From assembly GCA_900319255.1 (NCBI GenBank), contig ONNU01000334.1:1-12212 (forward strand): a DNA stretch of 12,212 nt, written 5' to 3'. The notes under the pieces were generated by a model. That model was given only the letters and a program-made list of their open reading frames with translations. It had not been told where the DNA came from and did not search any database. Position numbers and translations under genes: made by a program. The stretch is from an uncultured Eubacteriales bacterium. Its GTDB lineage: Bacteria; Bacillota; Clostridia; Oscillospirales; Acutalibacteraceae. Shown in pieces: positions 1-7,100 of this stretch (its first letter is position 1; the number at the start of each line of letters is the position of its first letter).

Positions 1-290
1 TCCTTCACCGCCGGAATATTCTTCTTGTACTCCAGCAGCACGGCGATATCCTTTTTCGCCTGATCAGTCTTTACCTGCTTTTCGTCAACGCTGCTTTCCT
101 GGGGCTTGGAGCTTTCCTCCGGTTTTGATGACTCCGGGGCGCTGCTTTCCGCCTGGCTGCTCTCCTGAACAGAGCTTTCCGGAGCTTTGCTTTCCTCAGC
201 GTTCTGCTGACCGCCGCAGCCTGCAAGGCATACCGGCGCAAATGCCGCCGCGCAAAGCAGAACTGCCATGATTTTTGCTTTTGCTTTCAT
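1..290 (-). CDS. Lipoprotein N-terminus (partial, runs off the left edge)
   Basis: Only the first 96 codons are in the window, so the function is not identifiable. The start is the ATG at 290, with AAGGAG at 301-306 ten bases upstream. A short positively charged stretch (KAKAK) is followed by a hydrophobic core and a lipobox LAGC at residues 22-25, so Cys25 should be lipidated and the protein anchored on the outer face of the membrane. Residues 28 to about 68 form a low-complexity Ser/Glu/Pro linker with repeated ESS units, after which the sequence becomes Lys/Glu-rich and helical, where the window ends. It lies 79 bp downstream of the VWA gene on the same strand and may be cotranscribed with it. 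Solute-binding proteins and many other lipoproteins in this group begin this way, so no product is assigned. Confidence 0.85.
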   Translation of the reverse strand, partial: MKAKAKIMAVLLCAAAFAPVCLAGCGGQQNAEESKAPESSVQESSQAESSAPESSKPEESSKPQESSVDEKQVKTDQAKKDIAVLLEYKKNIPAVK

Positions 291-328
291 TCTCTTGCAT
301 CTCCTTGATTTTTATATTTATTTGATCG

Positions 329-363
329 GGCAGATGAGTGTCACTGCGCAGCACCCATCTGCC
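329..363 (-). other. Stem-loop between VWA gene and lipoprotein gene
   Basis: GGCAGATG at 329-336 pairs perfectly with CATCTGCC at 356-363, giving an 8-bp stem with a 19-base loop just after the VWA stop codon. No T-tract follows on the minus strand, so it is not a convincing intrinsic terminator. It may be a processing or partial attenuation site between two genes of one transcript. Confidence 0.35.
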
Positions 364-369
364 GACAAT

Positions 370-2115
370 TTACGATTGGGTGTACTTCTTTATTACGCTG
401 AAATGCCCGTATCTTGATCCTGTGTCAATATCCTTGCTTTCCTCCAGCTCTCTGAGCATATCAGAAAGCATTTTCTTGTCAGCGCTGCCCTTGTACTTGC
501 TGTCCTTGACCACCAGTCCGAAGGCTGCCAGCAGCGTTATTACCGGCATATTTTTATTCTTTGCATTTTCCAGCTCCTCAACGGTTATTACACGGGTCAT
601 TTCCTTGTTTTCCCCCTCCGGGGTCTTGTAATGTATTTCAACAAAGGCAAATTCCTCTGTATTGCCCTTGCTTTCGGTGGTGACATAGCGTCCGGCGGTC
701 TTTTCTGCCCTGCCCCGGCTGAACTGTATCAGCGCTGCTACATTATGCCCCGAGCCGATGCCGTCTACAGCCTTTTCCGTATCATTGAATTCCTGCTTTG
801 TCAGCACCCTTGCATCATAGCCGATCAGACGGTATTTATTTACATAATACGGATTCAGCTCTACGGAGATCTTTACATCCTTTGCCACTGTCACAAGGTT
901 TGACACAAGCTTTTCCCAGAGATTGTCAAGGATATCCTCCGGGTTCGATACAAAAGTATAATTGCCGTTGCCGTTTCTTGCAAGGGCTTCCATTTTATTA
1001 TCCTTGAAATTATGCATACCATAGCCTACTATGGACAGGTATATCCCGGTCTCGCGCTTTTTATATATAAATTCGCTGAGACCGCTTTCGCCGGTTATGC
1101 CGAAGTTGAAATCTCCGTCTGTGAAAATAAACACACGGTTATTTCCGTCCTTTTCAAAATTATCGGACAGATATTTATAGGCATTTTCAAGACCATCGCT
1201 GCCGTTGGTGCAGCCGCCGATACCGTCAATGGAAAGGATAGCCTTCACGCAGTCCCCCATATCATCGCATTTCATCTTTTTTGTAACGGTAACGGTCTCG
1301 TCTGAATATGCGATTATGGACATATGGTCGCCCTTTTTCAGCTTGCTCACCACTGCCGCCAGGGACATCTGTGTCAGCACCCAGTTATCCTCCATGCTGC
1401 CCGATACATCCACAAGAAACGCTAAATTCTGTCTCACCTTTTTATCTGATTTTCTTCCCTTCAAGCCTACCATAAGCAGCTCGCTGTCTTTATCCCACGG
1501 ACAGCTCCCATGCTCAAAGCTCAGCGAAAACAGCTCCTCATCCTTCGGCGCTTTCATTTTATATTTATATGAATTTATGATCTCCTCGATCCTGACAAAG
1601 CTTTTATCTATCCTGTTTCCATTGATGATATTATTTCTCAGATATGACCATGAAGCGGTATTGACATTTGCGGAAAATATCATCTGGGGTCTGTCGAGAG
1701 TACCTTCTTCCTCGATCTCGGGCACCGCCTTAGTTTCAGCAGTATTGAATTCCGGCATCTCACCCTCCAGCACCGGCTCCGGCATTTTCATCATCGGCGC
1801 AGGCATTGCGCATCCCATCACCTCTGCGCAGCCGTCCTCCACCATTTCACTCTCTACGACCATTCCTCTGCCCCCGGCAGCTGCCGATCTCCTCATTCTT
1901 TCCACAGGCTCAGCTCTTCTCATTCTGAAAAAACACCAGTCATCCTTATATTTCATATTTTCATCAGGAATGATCTCGGCACCAAAGCAGGCTGAGCTGA
2001 GCTTTTTTGCCTGTTTTTCCGAATAGCCAAGCTTCAGATAGAAATGATACATTTCTTCATATTGTTCCTTATTCATTTTAATGATACTCTTGCTTTTTCC
2101 GAATAGTTTTGACAT
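370..2115 (-). CDS. von Willebrand factor type A domain protein, YfbK-like
   Basis: Predicted 581-residue VWA protein. The start is taken as the ATG at 2115 because GGGAGG (2125-2130) precedes it. A TTG that would extend the frame to 2172 sits almost on the -10 box (2175-2180) and would lie at or upstream of the transcription start. The VWA fold carries a MIDAS metal site: DVSGSM at 236-241, a Thr in the GGCTNG stretch near 303, and TDGD near 332-335. Before it, NTASWSYLRNNI (about 152-163) resembles the N-terminal conserved domain of YfbK-type proteins, and residues from about 420 to the end resemble the YfbK C-terminal domain. Residues 60-140 are low complexity, rich in Met, Glu and Pro. 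Unlike many YfbK relatives it shows no signal peptide, lipobox or membrane segment, so it probably acts in the cytosol. The biological role of the family is not settled; metal-dependent protein binding is inferred. Confidence 0.9.
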   Translation of the reverse strand: MSKLFGKSKSIIKMNKEQYEEMYHFYLKLGYSEKQAKKLSSACFGAEIIPDENMKYKDDWCFFRMRRAEPVERMRRSAAAGGRGMVVESEMVEDGCAEVMGCAMPAPMMKMPEPVLEGEMPEFNTAETKAVPEIEEEGTLDRPQMIFSANVNTASWSYLRNNIINGNRIDKSFVRIEEIINSYKYKMKAPKDEELFSLSFEHGSCPWDKDSELLMVGLKGRKSDKKVRQNLAFLVDVSGSMEDNWVLTQMSLAAVVSKLKKGDHMSIIAYSDETVTVTKKMKCDDMGDCVKAILSIDGIGGCTNGSDGLENAYKYLSDNFEKDGNNRVFIFTDGDFNFGITGESGLSEFIYKKRETGIYLSIVGYGMHNFKDNKMEALARNGNGNYTFVSNPEDILDNLWEKLVSNLVTVAKDVKISVELNPYYVNKYRLIGYDARVLTKQEFNDTEKAVDGIGSGHNVAALIQFSRGRAEKTAGRYVTTESKGNTEEFAFVEIHYKTPEGENKEMTRVITVEELENAKNKNMPVITLLAAFGLVVKDSKYKGSADKKMLSDMLRELEESKDIDTGSRYGHFSVIKKYTQS

Positions 2116-2124
2116 AACCAGTAC

Positions 2125-2130
2125 CTCCCT
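2125..2130 (-). promoter_or_regulatory. Ribosome binding site that sets the VWA start
   Basis: GGGAGG on the minus strand, 9 bases before the ATG at 2115. It favours this ATG over the TTG at 2172. Confidence 0.7.
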
Positions 2131-2145
2131 GAGAGTAATAATCTG

Positions 2146-2165
2146 CCAATGTCCGCGGACAATGG
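2146..2165 (-). promoter_or_regulatory. Operator-like palindrome at the VWA transcription start
   Basis: The core TGTCCGCGGACA (2150-2161) is a perfect 12-bp palindrome. With flanks it reads CCAATGTCCGCGGACAATGG, symmetric over 20 bp except for one A/A pair. It starts about 3 bases after the inferred transcription start and lies wholly in the untranslated leader, a classic place for a repressor. It could alternatively form a hairpin in the leader RNA. The binding protein is unknown. Confidence 0.55.
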
Positions 2166-2174
2166 TTTTCAACT

Positions 2175-2183
2175 ATTATATCA
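2175..2183 (-). promoter_or_regulatory. Extended -10 promoter of the VWA gene
   Basis: On the minus strand the sequence reads TGATATAAT, an exact TGnTATAAT extended -10 element. No good -35 hexamer lies at 16-18 bp, although TTGTAG occurs at 20 bp. Extended -10 promoters often work without a -35. Transcription would begin near 2168, giving a leader of about 50 bases. Confidence 0.6.
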
Positions 2184-2352
2184 CACTTTTTATATAAATT
2201 CTACAATATATTTCAAAGTTCTCGGCTTAAAGTGCAAAGCTAAGACCTGAATCCGTCAAACTCAAATCTGAATGTTCTGAAAATCAAAGCTATGATGCGT
2301 AGTTTTGTACATTTCGGGTCAATTTATCAATCACTCATAAGGTGTAGCTTTT
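2184..2352. other. Intergenic stretch with no recognisable gene
   Basis: This AT-rich sequence lies upstream of the VWA promoter. No reading frame with a ribosome binding site was seen. The only repetition noted is an 8-base direct repeat, CAAAGCTA, at 2235-2242 and 2285-2292. Confidence 0.5.
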
Positions 2353-2434
2353 CCCGCCCATCCCACGTCCCCCTTCCCAGGAGGGAAGGCGGAGCCTATG
2401 GGTAACGGCGGGCATGTTATTCACACGCCCGCCG
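2353..2434. repeat. GC-rich multi-hairpin intergenic element
   Basis: Three nested or adjacent pairings are visible. CCTTCCC at 2372-2378 pairs with GGGAAGG at 2383-2389 over a 4-base loop. Around it, CCCGCC (2353-2358) can pair with GGCGGG (2407-2412), and CCCAT (2357-2361) with ATGGG (2398-2402). CGGCGGGC at 2406-2413 can instead pair with GCCCGCCG at 2427-2434, so the two arrangements compete. The block sits just after the stop codon of the DUF1294 gene, and no T-tract follows. It looks like a dispersed palindromic repeat that could also protect or terminate the transcript. Confidence 0.55.
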
Positions 2435-2448
2435 CTGTCTGTTGATTG

Positions 2449-2745
2449 TTAATGAAAGGCTATAAGAAGAATGATCGATGCAATAACCTCAAGCGCAAAT
2501 ATTACAGGTATGCCGATCATGAATTTCGGATGCTGGGTCTTATGATGGATTATCCTCATGGTGAGGTATTCAAATACACATCCGCTGAGTGCCGCTGTTA
2601 TCAGAAGCGTTGCCTCTGGTATACGGCGATCATGCCGCATTGCAGCCCTTTTGTCGTGAATAGTCAGTACCACGGCAACTATATTCGCGATCAGCAAATA
2701 TATCCCTATGATTATCCATGCTACTTTCTTTGCGTTGTCGTCCAT
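2449..2745 (-). CDS. DUF1294 family small membrane protein
   Basis: A 98-residue protein with three predicted membrane segments: about 8-29, 45-64 and 76-96. Between them lie a charged loop (HDKRAAMRHDRRIPE, about 29-43) and the motif IIHHKTQHPKF near 65-75. The DKR, PE and HKTxxxxF pattern is characteristic of DUF1294 (PF06961), whose function is not known. The start is secure: TAGGAGG lies 8-9 bases upstream of the ATG at 2745. The gene begins 27 bp after the stop of the pseudouridine synthase gene on the same strand, so the two are very likely one transcript. Its downstream boundary is the hairpin-rich block at 2353-2434. Confidence 0.85.
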   Translation of the reverse strand: MDDNAKKVAWIIIGIYLLIANIVAVVLTIHDKRAAMRHDRRIPEATLLITAALSGCVFEYLTMRIIHHKTQHPKFMIGIPVIFALEVIASIILLIAFH

Positions 2746-2772
2746 TTTTTATTCCTCCTATGATTGTTGTTT

Positions 2773-3726
2773 TCAGCTGAACCATTCTTTTACAAACCAC
2801 ACCTCCGGCGCTGTAAAGCTCTTTCCATTGAGATATTCCAGCGCTCCTGCGTCTGTAGTAAATTTAAAGCTCAGCTTGTATGAATAAAGCGCCTGCCATT
2901 TCTGCCCGTATTTACGGTTGATCTCGTTTTTGCCGTATTTACCGTCACCTACAAGGGGATGCCCTATATATGCCATATGCGCTCTTATCTGATGGGTGCG
3001 TCCTGTGAGAAGATCTACCTCTAAAAGCGAAAGCCCGTTCTTCTCCCGCAGCACACGGTATTTTGTCTTGATGGTTCTGGAATCAGGGGTCGGGCGTGAG
3101 GAAATATAGACTCTGTTCTGCTTTTCGTTCTTTTCAAGATAGTCCACAAGCAAAGCTTCTTTTTTCTCAAGCTTTCCCACTGCCGCGCACAGATACAGCT
3201 TTTCCAGTTCCCTGTCCCGCAGCTTCTGATTCAGCACCCTCAGCGCTTCGGCTGTTTTTGCAGCAATAACGATGCCCCCGGTATTCCTGTCAATACGGTT
3301 GACCAGCGCCGGCGCAAAGGATTGTTCATCCTTCGGGTCATATTCGCCCTTATCATAAAGATAATGCTGCACCCTTGCGATAAGGCTGTCGAAATGGTAA
3401 TTCTCATCAGGATGGACAATCAGACCCGGCTTTTTATTCAGCAGCAGGATCTGGCTGTCCTCGTATATGATATCAAGCTTCACCGGCGCTTTCAGGAAAT
3501 CATATTCCTCCGGCTGCTGTTCAAAGAATTCGTCCTTGATATAAAAGGTCAGCACATCTCCCTTTTGAAGTCTTGTATCAATATCGCATTTTTTACCGTT
3601 TACCTTTATGCATTTTTTTCGTATATATTTATACATCAGAGCCTTCGGCAGCGTTTTGAAATGCTTGGTAAGAAATTTATCAAGACGCTGGTCTGCATCA
3701 TTTGCTCCGATCTCGAGTGTTCTCAT
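2773..3726 (-). CDS. RluA/RluD-family RNA pseudouridine synthase
   Basis: Predicted 317-residue enzyme that converts specific uridines in rRNA or tRNA to pseudouridine. An S4-like RNA-binding domain covers about residues 12-62, followed by the catalytic domain. The catalytic motif reads NRIDRNTGG at 143-151, making Asp146 the nucleophile. The usual form in this family is HRLDxxTSG, so His to Asn and Ser to Gly are departures, but the essential Asp, Arg and Thr are kept. KKPGLIVHP (98-106) and GRTHQIRAHM with GHPLVGDGKYG in the C-terminal third are further family signatures. The ATG at 3726 is chosen over the in-frame ATG at 3744 because AAGGAGG (3733-3739) lies 6 bases before it and inside the longer version. 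It is first in a unit with the DUF1294 gene. The exact RNA target (RluA, RluC or RluD type) cannot be told from sequence alone. Confidence 0.92.
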   Translation of the reverse strand: MRTLEIGANDADQRLDKFLTKHFKTLPKALMYKYIRKKCIKVNGKKCDIDTRLQKGDVLTFYIKDEFFEQQPEEYDFLKAPVKLDIIYEDSQILLLNKKPGLIVHPDENYHFDSLIARVQHYLYDKGEYDPKDEQSFAPALVNRIDRNTGGIVIAAKTAEALRVLNQKLRDRELEKLYLCAAVGKLEKKEALLVDYLEKNEKQNRVYISSRPTPDSRTIKTKYRVLREKNGLSLLEVDLLTGRTHQIRAHMAYIGHPLVGDGKYGKNEINRKYGQKWQALYSYKLSFKFTTDAGALEYLNGKSFTAPEVWFVKEWFS

Positions 3727-3792
3727 CCTTTTCCTCCTTGTCATAATCTTCGGAAAATCATAATAAAATCAAAAGGATCCCTTTCTCTTAAT

Positions 3793-3821
3793 AGTATATA
3801 TTGTATTTATAAAAAAATCAA
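3793..3821 (-). promoter_or_regulatory. Sigma-A-type promoter of the pseudouridine synthase unit
   Basis: On the minus strand TTGATT (3816-3821) and TATACT (3793-3798) are separated by exactly 17 bp. Transcription should begin near 3786, about 60 bases before the start codon. The -35 lies only 13 bases from the divergent GHL10 start codon, so this promoter reads back from the edge of that gene. No equally clear promoter was found for the GHL10 gene. Confidence 0.6.
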
Positions 3822-3833
3822 GGTTGTGAGTGT

Positions 3834-5042
3834 ATGAAAATCTCTTTTAAAAAAGTCGGGACGATCATTATTTCCGCAGCAGCGCTTACTGTTTGTGTGA
3901 TATTGCTGTCGGCATTTCCTGCACAAAAGCCCTCTCCTGTGCAGCGCTCACAGTCCTCCGCCGAAAGCAGCGTTGCGGGCGAGTTCAGCATTTCCAGCAC
4001 GTCGGACAAAAGCGGCGGCTTTATGTCGGCGGTATGGGTGCCTTTTATGAGCCTTGATCTTTCGGGGACGGACAGAAGCGAAGCTGCCGCGCGGAAAAGG
4101 CTTGAGGATATCTTTGACAGGGTAAAGCAGGCAGGCGCAGATACTGTATTTCTGCATGTTCATCCCTTCTGCGATGCTTTATACAAAAGCAGTCTTTTCC
4201 CTTCCTCTCATCTTCTCAGCGGAAAGCAAGGGCAGGAGCCGGGCTATGATTTTCTGAAAATTGCGGCGGAGCTTGCAAAAAAGCGCAGCCTTCATATCCA
4301 CGCATGGGTAAATCCTCTTCGTGTGACCTACAGCAAAACGCCATCCGCACTTTCCGCAGACAACCCGTACAACAAATGGAAAAACGACAATAACAGCGCC
4401 AACGACCGCTGGTGCTTCAAAAGCTCCGGGAACATCTATCTCAACCCCGCATACCCCGAAGTCCGCAGGCTTATCACAGACGGCATACGGGAGATCGTGA
4501 GAAATTATGATATAGACGGTGTGGTGATAGATGATTATTTCTATCCCGACGGTGACTTTGATGCTGACAAGACCGAATATGAGCTTTATACATCATCCGC
4601 AGGAGACACCTATCTTTCCCAGAGCAACTGGCGCAAGCAGAATATCAACAGTCTGGTATCCTCCTTTTACAGCGCGGTGCATTATGAAAAGCCGGGGTGT
4701 GTTTTCGGCATCTCGCCCCAGTGCAATATGGAAAATGACGAAAGGCTTGCAGCTGATATCAGATCATGGTGCAGCATCAGCGGCTACTGCGATTATATTT
4801 CCCCGCAGACCTATGTAAGCATGGCGCATCCTGTTCTGCCCTTTGAAAAGAGCGTAAGGGAGTGGAAAAAGCTTGTCACGAACAAAAGCATCAGGCTGTA
4901 CATCAGTCTTGCGCTGTACAAGGAGGGAACTGATGCAGACAGCGGGACATGGCAGGAGGATGAGATCAGAAAGCAGATCAGCTATTGCAAAAAAGCCGGG
5001 ACTGACGGCTATGTACTTTTTTCTTCGGAGAATCTGAAATAG
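3834..5042 (+). CDS. GHL10 (DUF187) glycoside-hydrolase-like protein, membrane-anchored
   Basis: A 402-residue protein beginning with a basic stretch and one hydrophobic segment (about 8-28), then a Ser-rich spacer (36-60); it is probably a signal anchor or uncleaved signal peptide. The rest is a TIM-barrel-like domain of the DUF187/GHL10 family: AVWVPF (66-71), HVHPFCDALY (108-117), HIHAWVNPLR (154-163), IDGVVIDDYFYP (227-238, with Asp233 and Asp234 likely in the active site), ISPQTY (322-327) and a final strand near 392-398. A relative in E. coli, DigH (YddW), cleaves peptidoglycan glycan strands lacking stem peptides, so glycan cleavage in the envelope is plausible but inferred. The ribosome binding site is weak (GTGAG). 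The gene stands alone, divergent from the pseudouridine synthase unit and upstream of the germination cluster. Confidence 0.85.
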   Translation: MKISFKKVGTIIISAAALTVCVILLSAFPAQKPSPVQRSQSSAESSVAGEFSISSTSDKSGGFMSAVWVPFMSLDLSGTDRSEAAARKRLEDIFDRVKQAGADTVFLHVHPFCDALYKSSLFPSSHLLSGKQGQEPGYDFLKIAAELAKKRSLHIHAWVNPLRVTYSKTPSALSADNPYNKWKNDNNSANDRWCFKSSGNIYLNPAYPEVRRLITDGIREIVRNYDIDGVVIDDYFYPDGDFDADKTEYELYTSSAGDTYLSQSNWRKQNINSLVSSFYSAVHYEKPGCVFGISPQCNMENDERLAADIRSWCSISGYCDYISPQTYVSMAHPVLPFEKSVREWKKLVTNKSIRLYISLALYKEGTDADSGTWQEDEIRKQISYCKKAGTDGYVLFSSENLK

Positions 5043-5157
5043 CAGCATCGACACTGCTATGACCTCTCCGTCACGATACTGCGCATCACGCCACCAGCTC
5101 TGCATAAGTTCAGCTAATTTGACAGCCTCCCCTTTCAATGCAAAGCAAGCTTCTGTT

Positions 5158-5230
5158 CAATTCCAAATCCCAAATTAATTCCAATTCCACTTTCCAAATT
5201 CCAAATTCCAAATTTAATTCCTAATTCCTA
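5158..5230 (+). repeat. Period-7 repeat array upstream of the first protease
   Basis: Imperfect tandem heptamers of the type AATTCCA, interrupted by variants, end 14 bases before the start codon region. The 18-mer CTTTCCAAATTCCAAATT at 5190-5207 recurs exactly at 7083-7100 before the second protease gene and in inverted orientation at 6849-6866. Confidence 0.8.
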
Positions 5231-5244
5231 AAGGAGGCTCACCC

Positions 5245-6825
5245 ATGGAAATAATTCTCCGTTACAGCGGAACATTTGAAGAATTTCTTTCCGAGCTTGC
5301 CCTTTATGTCAATATCAGGGTGACTGATCTCGGTCAGGGCTTTGCGGCGGCTGAGGTCAGCGATGATATGCCTGCTTTCCTGCGCAGCCTGCCCTTTATT
5401 GAAGATATCGAGCTTTCAAAGGATATCTTCCTGAATGAAACGGAGGACTTCACCCCCTGCCCCTCTGATCCGGAGCTTCGTCCGAAGCTTTACAGCGGGC
5501 GGGGTGTCATTGTAGGCATCATCGACACCGGGATAGATTACCGTGACCCCCGGTTCCGTACAGCTGACGGCAGAACAAGGATAATTTCCATCTGGGATCA
5601 GAGCATTGACGGCAGCCCCCCCGCCGGCTTTTACGAGGGCAGCGAATACAGCGCTTTCCGCATAAACGAAGCCCTGTCCTCCCCCGACCCGAAAAGGATC
5701 GTCCCCCACACCGACTTTTCCGGTCACGGCACAGCTGTTGCAGGCATCGCTGCGGGGAATACCTTCGGTGCAGCATATAATTCCGATATCATCGTCGTAA
5801 AGGTCAGACAGGCGGAAAATGAATACAGCAAGACCACTCAGATAATGAAGGCTCTGCGTTATATCATAGATAAGGCGAGAAGCCTGCGCAGACCCCTTGC
5901 AGTCAATATCAGCTATGGGATGAACGAAGGTTCTCACCGGGGGGATTCGCTTTTTGAAAGCTATATCTCGGCTGTATCCTCGGAATGGAAGCTGTCGGTC
6001 ATCATCCCCACCGGGAACGAGGGTGCTGCCGGGCATCATTACGAGGGCAGGCTGAACACAGGTGAAACGCTTGATATCGGCTTTTTCACCTCCGCCGGGA
6101 TACGCAGTCTGTATCTTTCCATATGGAAAAACTATATTGACGAGATCTCCTGCGAGCTTTTTCTTCCGGGAGGCGAAAGCACAGGAGTTATCAACCGTTT
6201 TTCATCGCCGGCTTTTTCTGCTGCCGGGGGGCTTGCCATTTCATCGGTCTACGGTCAGCCCACAAGAAGAAGCGCAGCTCAGGAAATATTTTACGACATC
6301 CGCCCTGCCGGAAGAGATATCCCTGCCGGCGCATGGGAGCTTCGGATGAAAGCCGGCAGCATCGGCAGCGGGCATATCGACATATGGCTGCCCACGCTTG
6401 AACAGGTAGGCGCAGGAACATACTTTGCCGACCCCAGCGACCGGCTGACCATGACCATACCCTCCACCTGCCGAAAGGTCATCCGCACCGCAGGCTTTGA
6501 CCGGATCACCGGAGCAGCCGCAGCCTTTTCCGGGAGAGGTGCCGGCTGTCCTGATGATATCATGCCGGATATAGCAGCGCCAGCCGTTAATATCAGCGCG
6601 CCCACTCCCGGCGGCGGTATCGGCAGCTTCACCGGGACAAGCTTTGCCGCGCCTTTCATAACAGGCTATGCAGCGCTTCTTATGGAATGGGGCATAGTCT
6701 GCGGAAACTCCCCTTTCATGTACGGCGAAAAGCTAAAAGCCCGCCTGCGCCTCGCCGCAACCCGCGACCCCTCCATCCGCTACCCCGACCCTTCCACCGG
6801 ATATGGGAAAATTTTCGGGATTTAG
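5245..6825 (+). CDS. Csp-like S8 (subtilisin) serine protease 1
   Basis: A 526-residue subtilase without a signal peptide. A pro-region of about 80 residues is followed by the catalytic domain: Asp94 in GIIDTGID, His161 in SGHGTAVAG, oxyanion Asn258 in TGNEG and Ser466 in GTSFAAP. The triad is complete, so an active protease is expected. About 145 residues between the Asn and Ser blocks (roughly 262-408) are longer than in simple subtilisins and rich in beta-strand-like sequence, matching the jelly-roll insert of clostridial Csp proteases. Csp proteases sit in the spore and cleave pro-SleC when germination is signalled. The start is well supported by AAAGGAGG 8 bases before the ATG. A second paralogue and a SleC-like protein follow on the same strand. 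Which Csp (A, B or C) it corresponds to cannot be settled here. A non-germination bacillopeptidase-like role remains possible. Confidence 0.88.
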   Translation: MEIILRYSGTFEEFLSELALYVNIRVTDLGQGFAAAEVSDDMPAFLRSLPFIEDIELSKDIFLNETEDFTPCPSDPELRPKLYSGRGVIVGIIDTGIDYRDPRFRTADGRTRIISIWDQSIDGSPPAGFYEGSEYSAFRINEALSSPDPKRIVPHTDFSGHGTAVAGIAAGNTFGAAYNSDIIVVKVRQAENEYSKTTQIMKALRYIIDKARSLRRPLAVNISYGMNEGSHRGDSLFESYISAVSSEWKLSVIIPTGNEGAAGHHYEGRLNTGETLDIGFFTSAGIRSLYLSIWKNYIDEISCELFLPGGESTGVINRFSSPAFSAAGGLAISSVYGQPTRRSAAQEIFYDIRPAGRDIPAGAWELRMKAGSIGSGHIDIWLPTLEQVGAGTYFADPSDRLTMTIPSTCRKVIRTAGFDRITGAAAAFSGRGAGCPDDIMPDIAAPAVNISAPTPGGGIGSFTGTSFAAPFITGYAALLMEWGIVCGNSPFMYGEKLKARLRLAATRDPSIRYPDPSTGYGKIFGI

Positions 6826-6848
6826 TTATAGTTGTTAGTGGTTAGTAA

Positions 6849-7100
6849 AATTTGGAATTTGGAAAGCAAGACTGTGCAAAAAACTTATTGAATAACCCCT
6901 CCACCACACGCTTCACGTGCGGTCCCCTTCCCCTGAATGCGAGAGTTCTGAGCGTAATCAAAGCAGAGAGAGGTCATATTATTTTTATTTATTATTTATT
7001 CTTTATTCTTTATTCTTTTCTTCTGGGTTATCCTATGAGTTTTTGCACGGTCTGAATTCTGAATTCTAAATTCCACTTTCCACTTTCCAAATTCCAAATT
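6849..7100. repeat. 18-bp perfect inverted repeat flanking the MITE-like element
   Basis: AATTTGGAATTTGGAAAG at 6849-6866 is the exact reverse complement of CTTTCCAAATTCCAAATT at 7083-7100. The two arms enclose the 183-bp element at 6870-7052. Just before the left arm, and partly in the stop codon, is a run of GTTAGT-like units (6822-6847). Confidence 0.75.
6870..7052. mobile_element. MITE-like element with terminal inverted repeats
   Basis: The left end (6870-6899) and the reverse complement of the right end (7025-7052) align as roughly 29-bp imperfect inverted repeats. Both begin GAC(T/C)GTGCAAAAA and both reach ATAACCC, with about four substitutions and one gap. Inside are a hairpin (ACCACACG at 6903-6910 with CGTGCGGT at 6916-6923, better paired on the minus strand) and three exact tandem TTTATTC heptamers (6995-7015). 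There is no transposase and no credible gene, which fits a non-autonomous element of 183 bp. No clear target-site duplication is visible at the edges, so the exact boundaries and the transposition origin are inference. Confidence 0.55.

Noticed and set aside
1205..2026. 273-codon open frame on the plus strand
   Set aside because: It is antisense to the VWA gene, Ser-rich, has no ribosome binding site and no family features; it is a shadow.
2116..2172. TTG start giving a 600-residue VWA protein
   Set aside because: The TTG lies 2 bases from the extended -10 box and upstream of the likely transcription start; GGGAGG points to the ATG at 2115.
3727..3744. ATG at 3744 as start of the pseudouridine synthase
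   Set aside because: The ribosome binding site AAGGAGG would lie inside the coding sequence; the ATG at 3726 is spaced correctly from it.
5040..5059. Terminator after the GHL10 gene
   Set aside because: TAGCAG/CTGCTA gives only a 6-bp stem with an 8-base loop and no following T-tract.
5119..5147. Sigma-A promoter for protease 1 from TTGACA at 5119-5124
   Set aside because: No acceptable -10 box lies 16-18 bp downstream; clostridial csp genes are expected to use a sporulation sigma factor, and I could not identify such a site with confidence.
5158..5230. CRISPR array
   Set aside because: The repeat unit is 7 bases with no unique spacers and no cas genes.
5416..6039. 207-codon open frame on the minus strand
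   Set aside because: It is antisense to the catalytic domain of protease 1, which has clear motifs; the frame lacks recognisable protein features.
6901..6960. Group II intron domain V or other structured RNA
   Set aside because: The hairpin ACCACACG/CGTGCGGT recalls domain V superficially, but the bulge, catalytic triad and surrounding domains are missing.
6852..7055. 67-codon open frame between the protease genes
   Set aside because: It lies across the inverted-repeat element and heptamer runs, has no ribosome binding site, and its translation follows the simple repeats.
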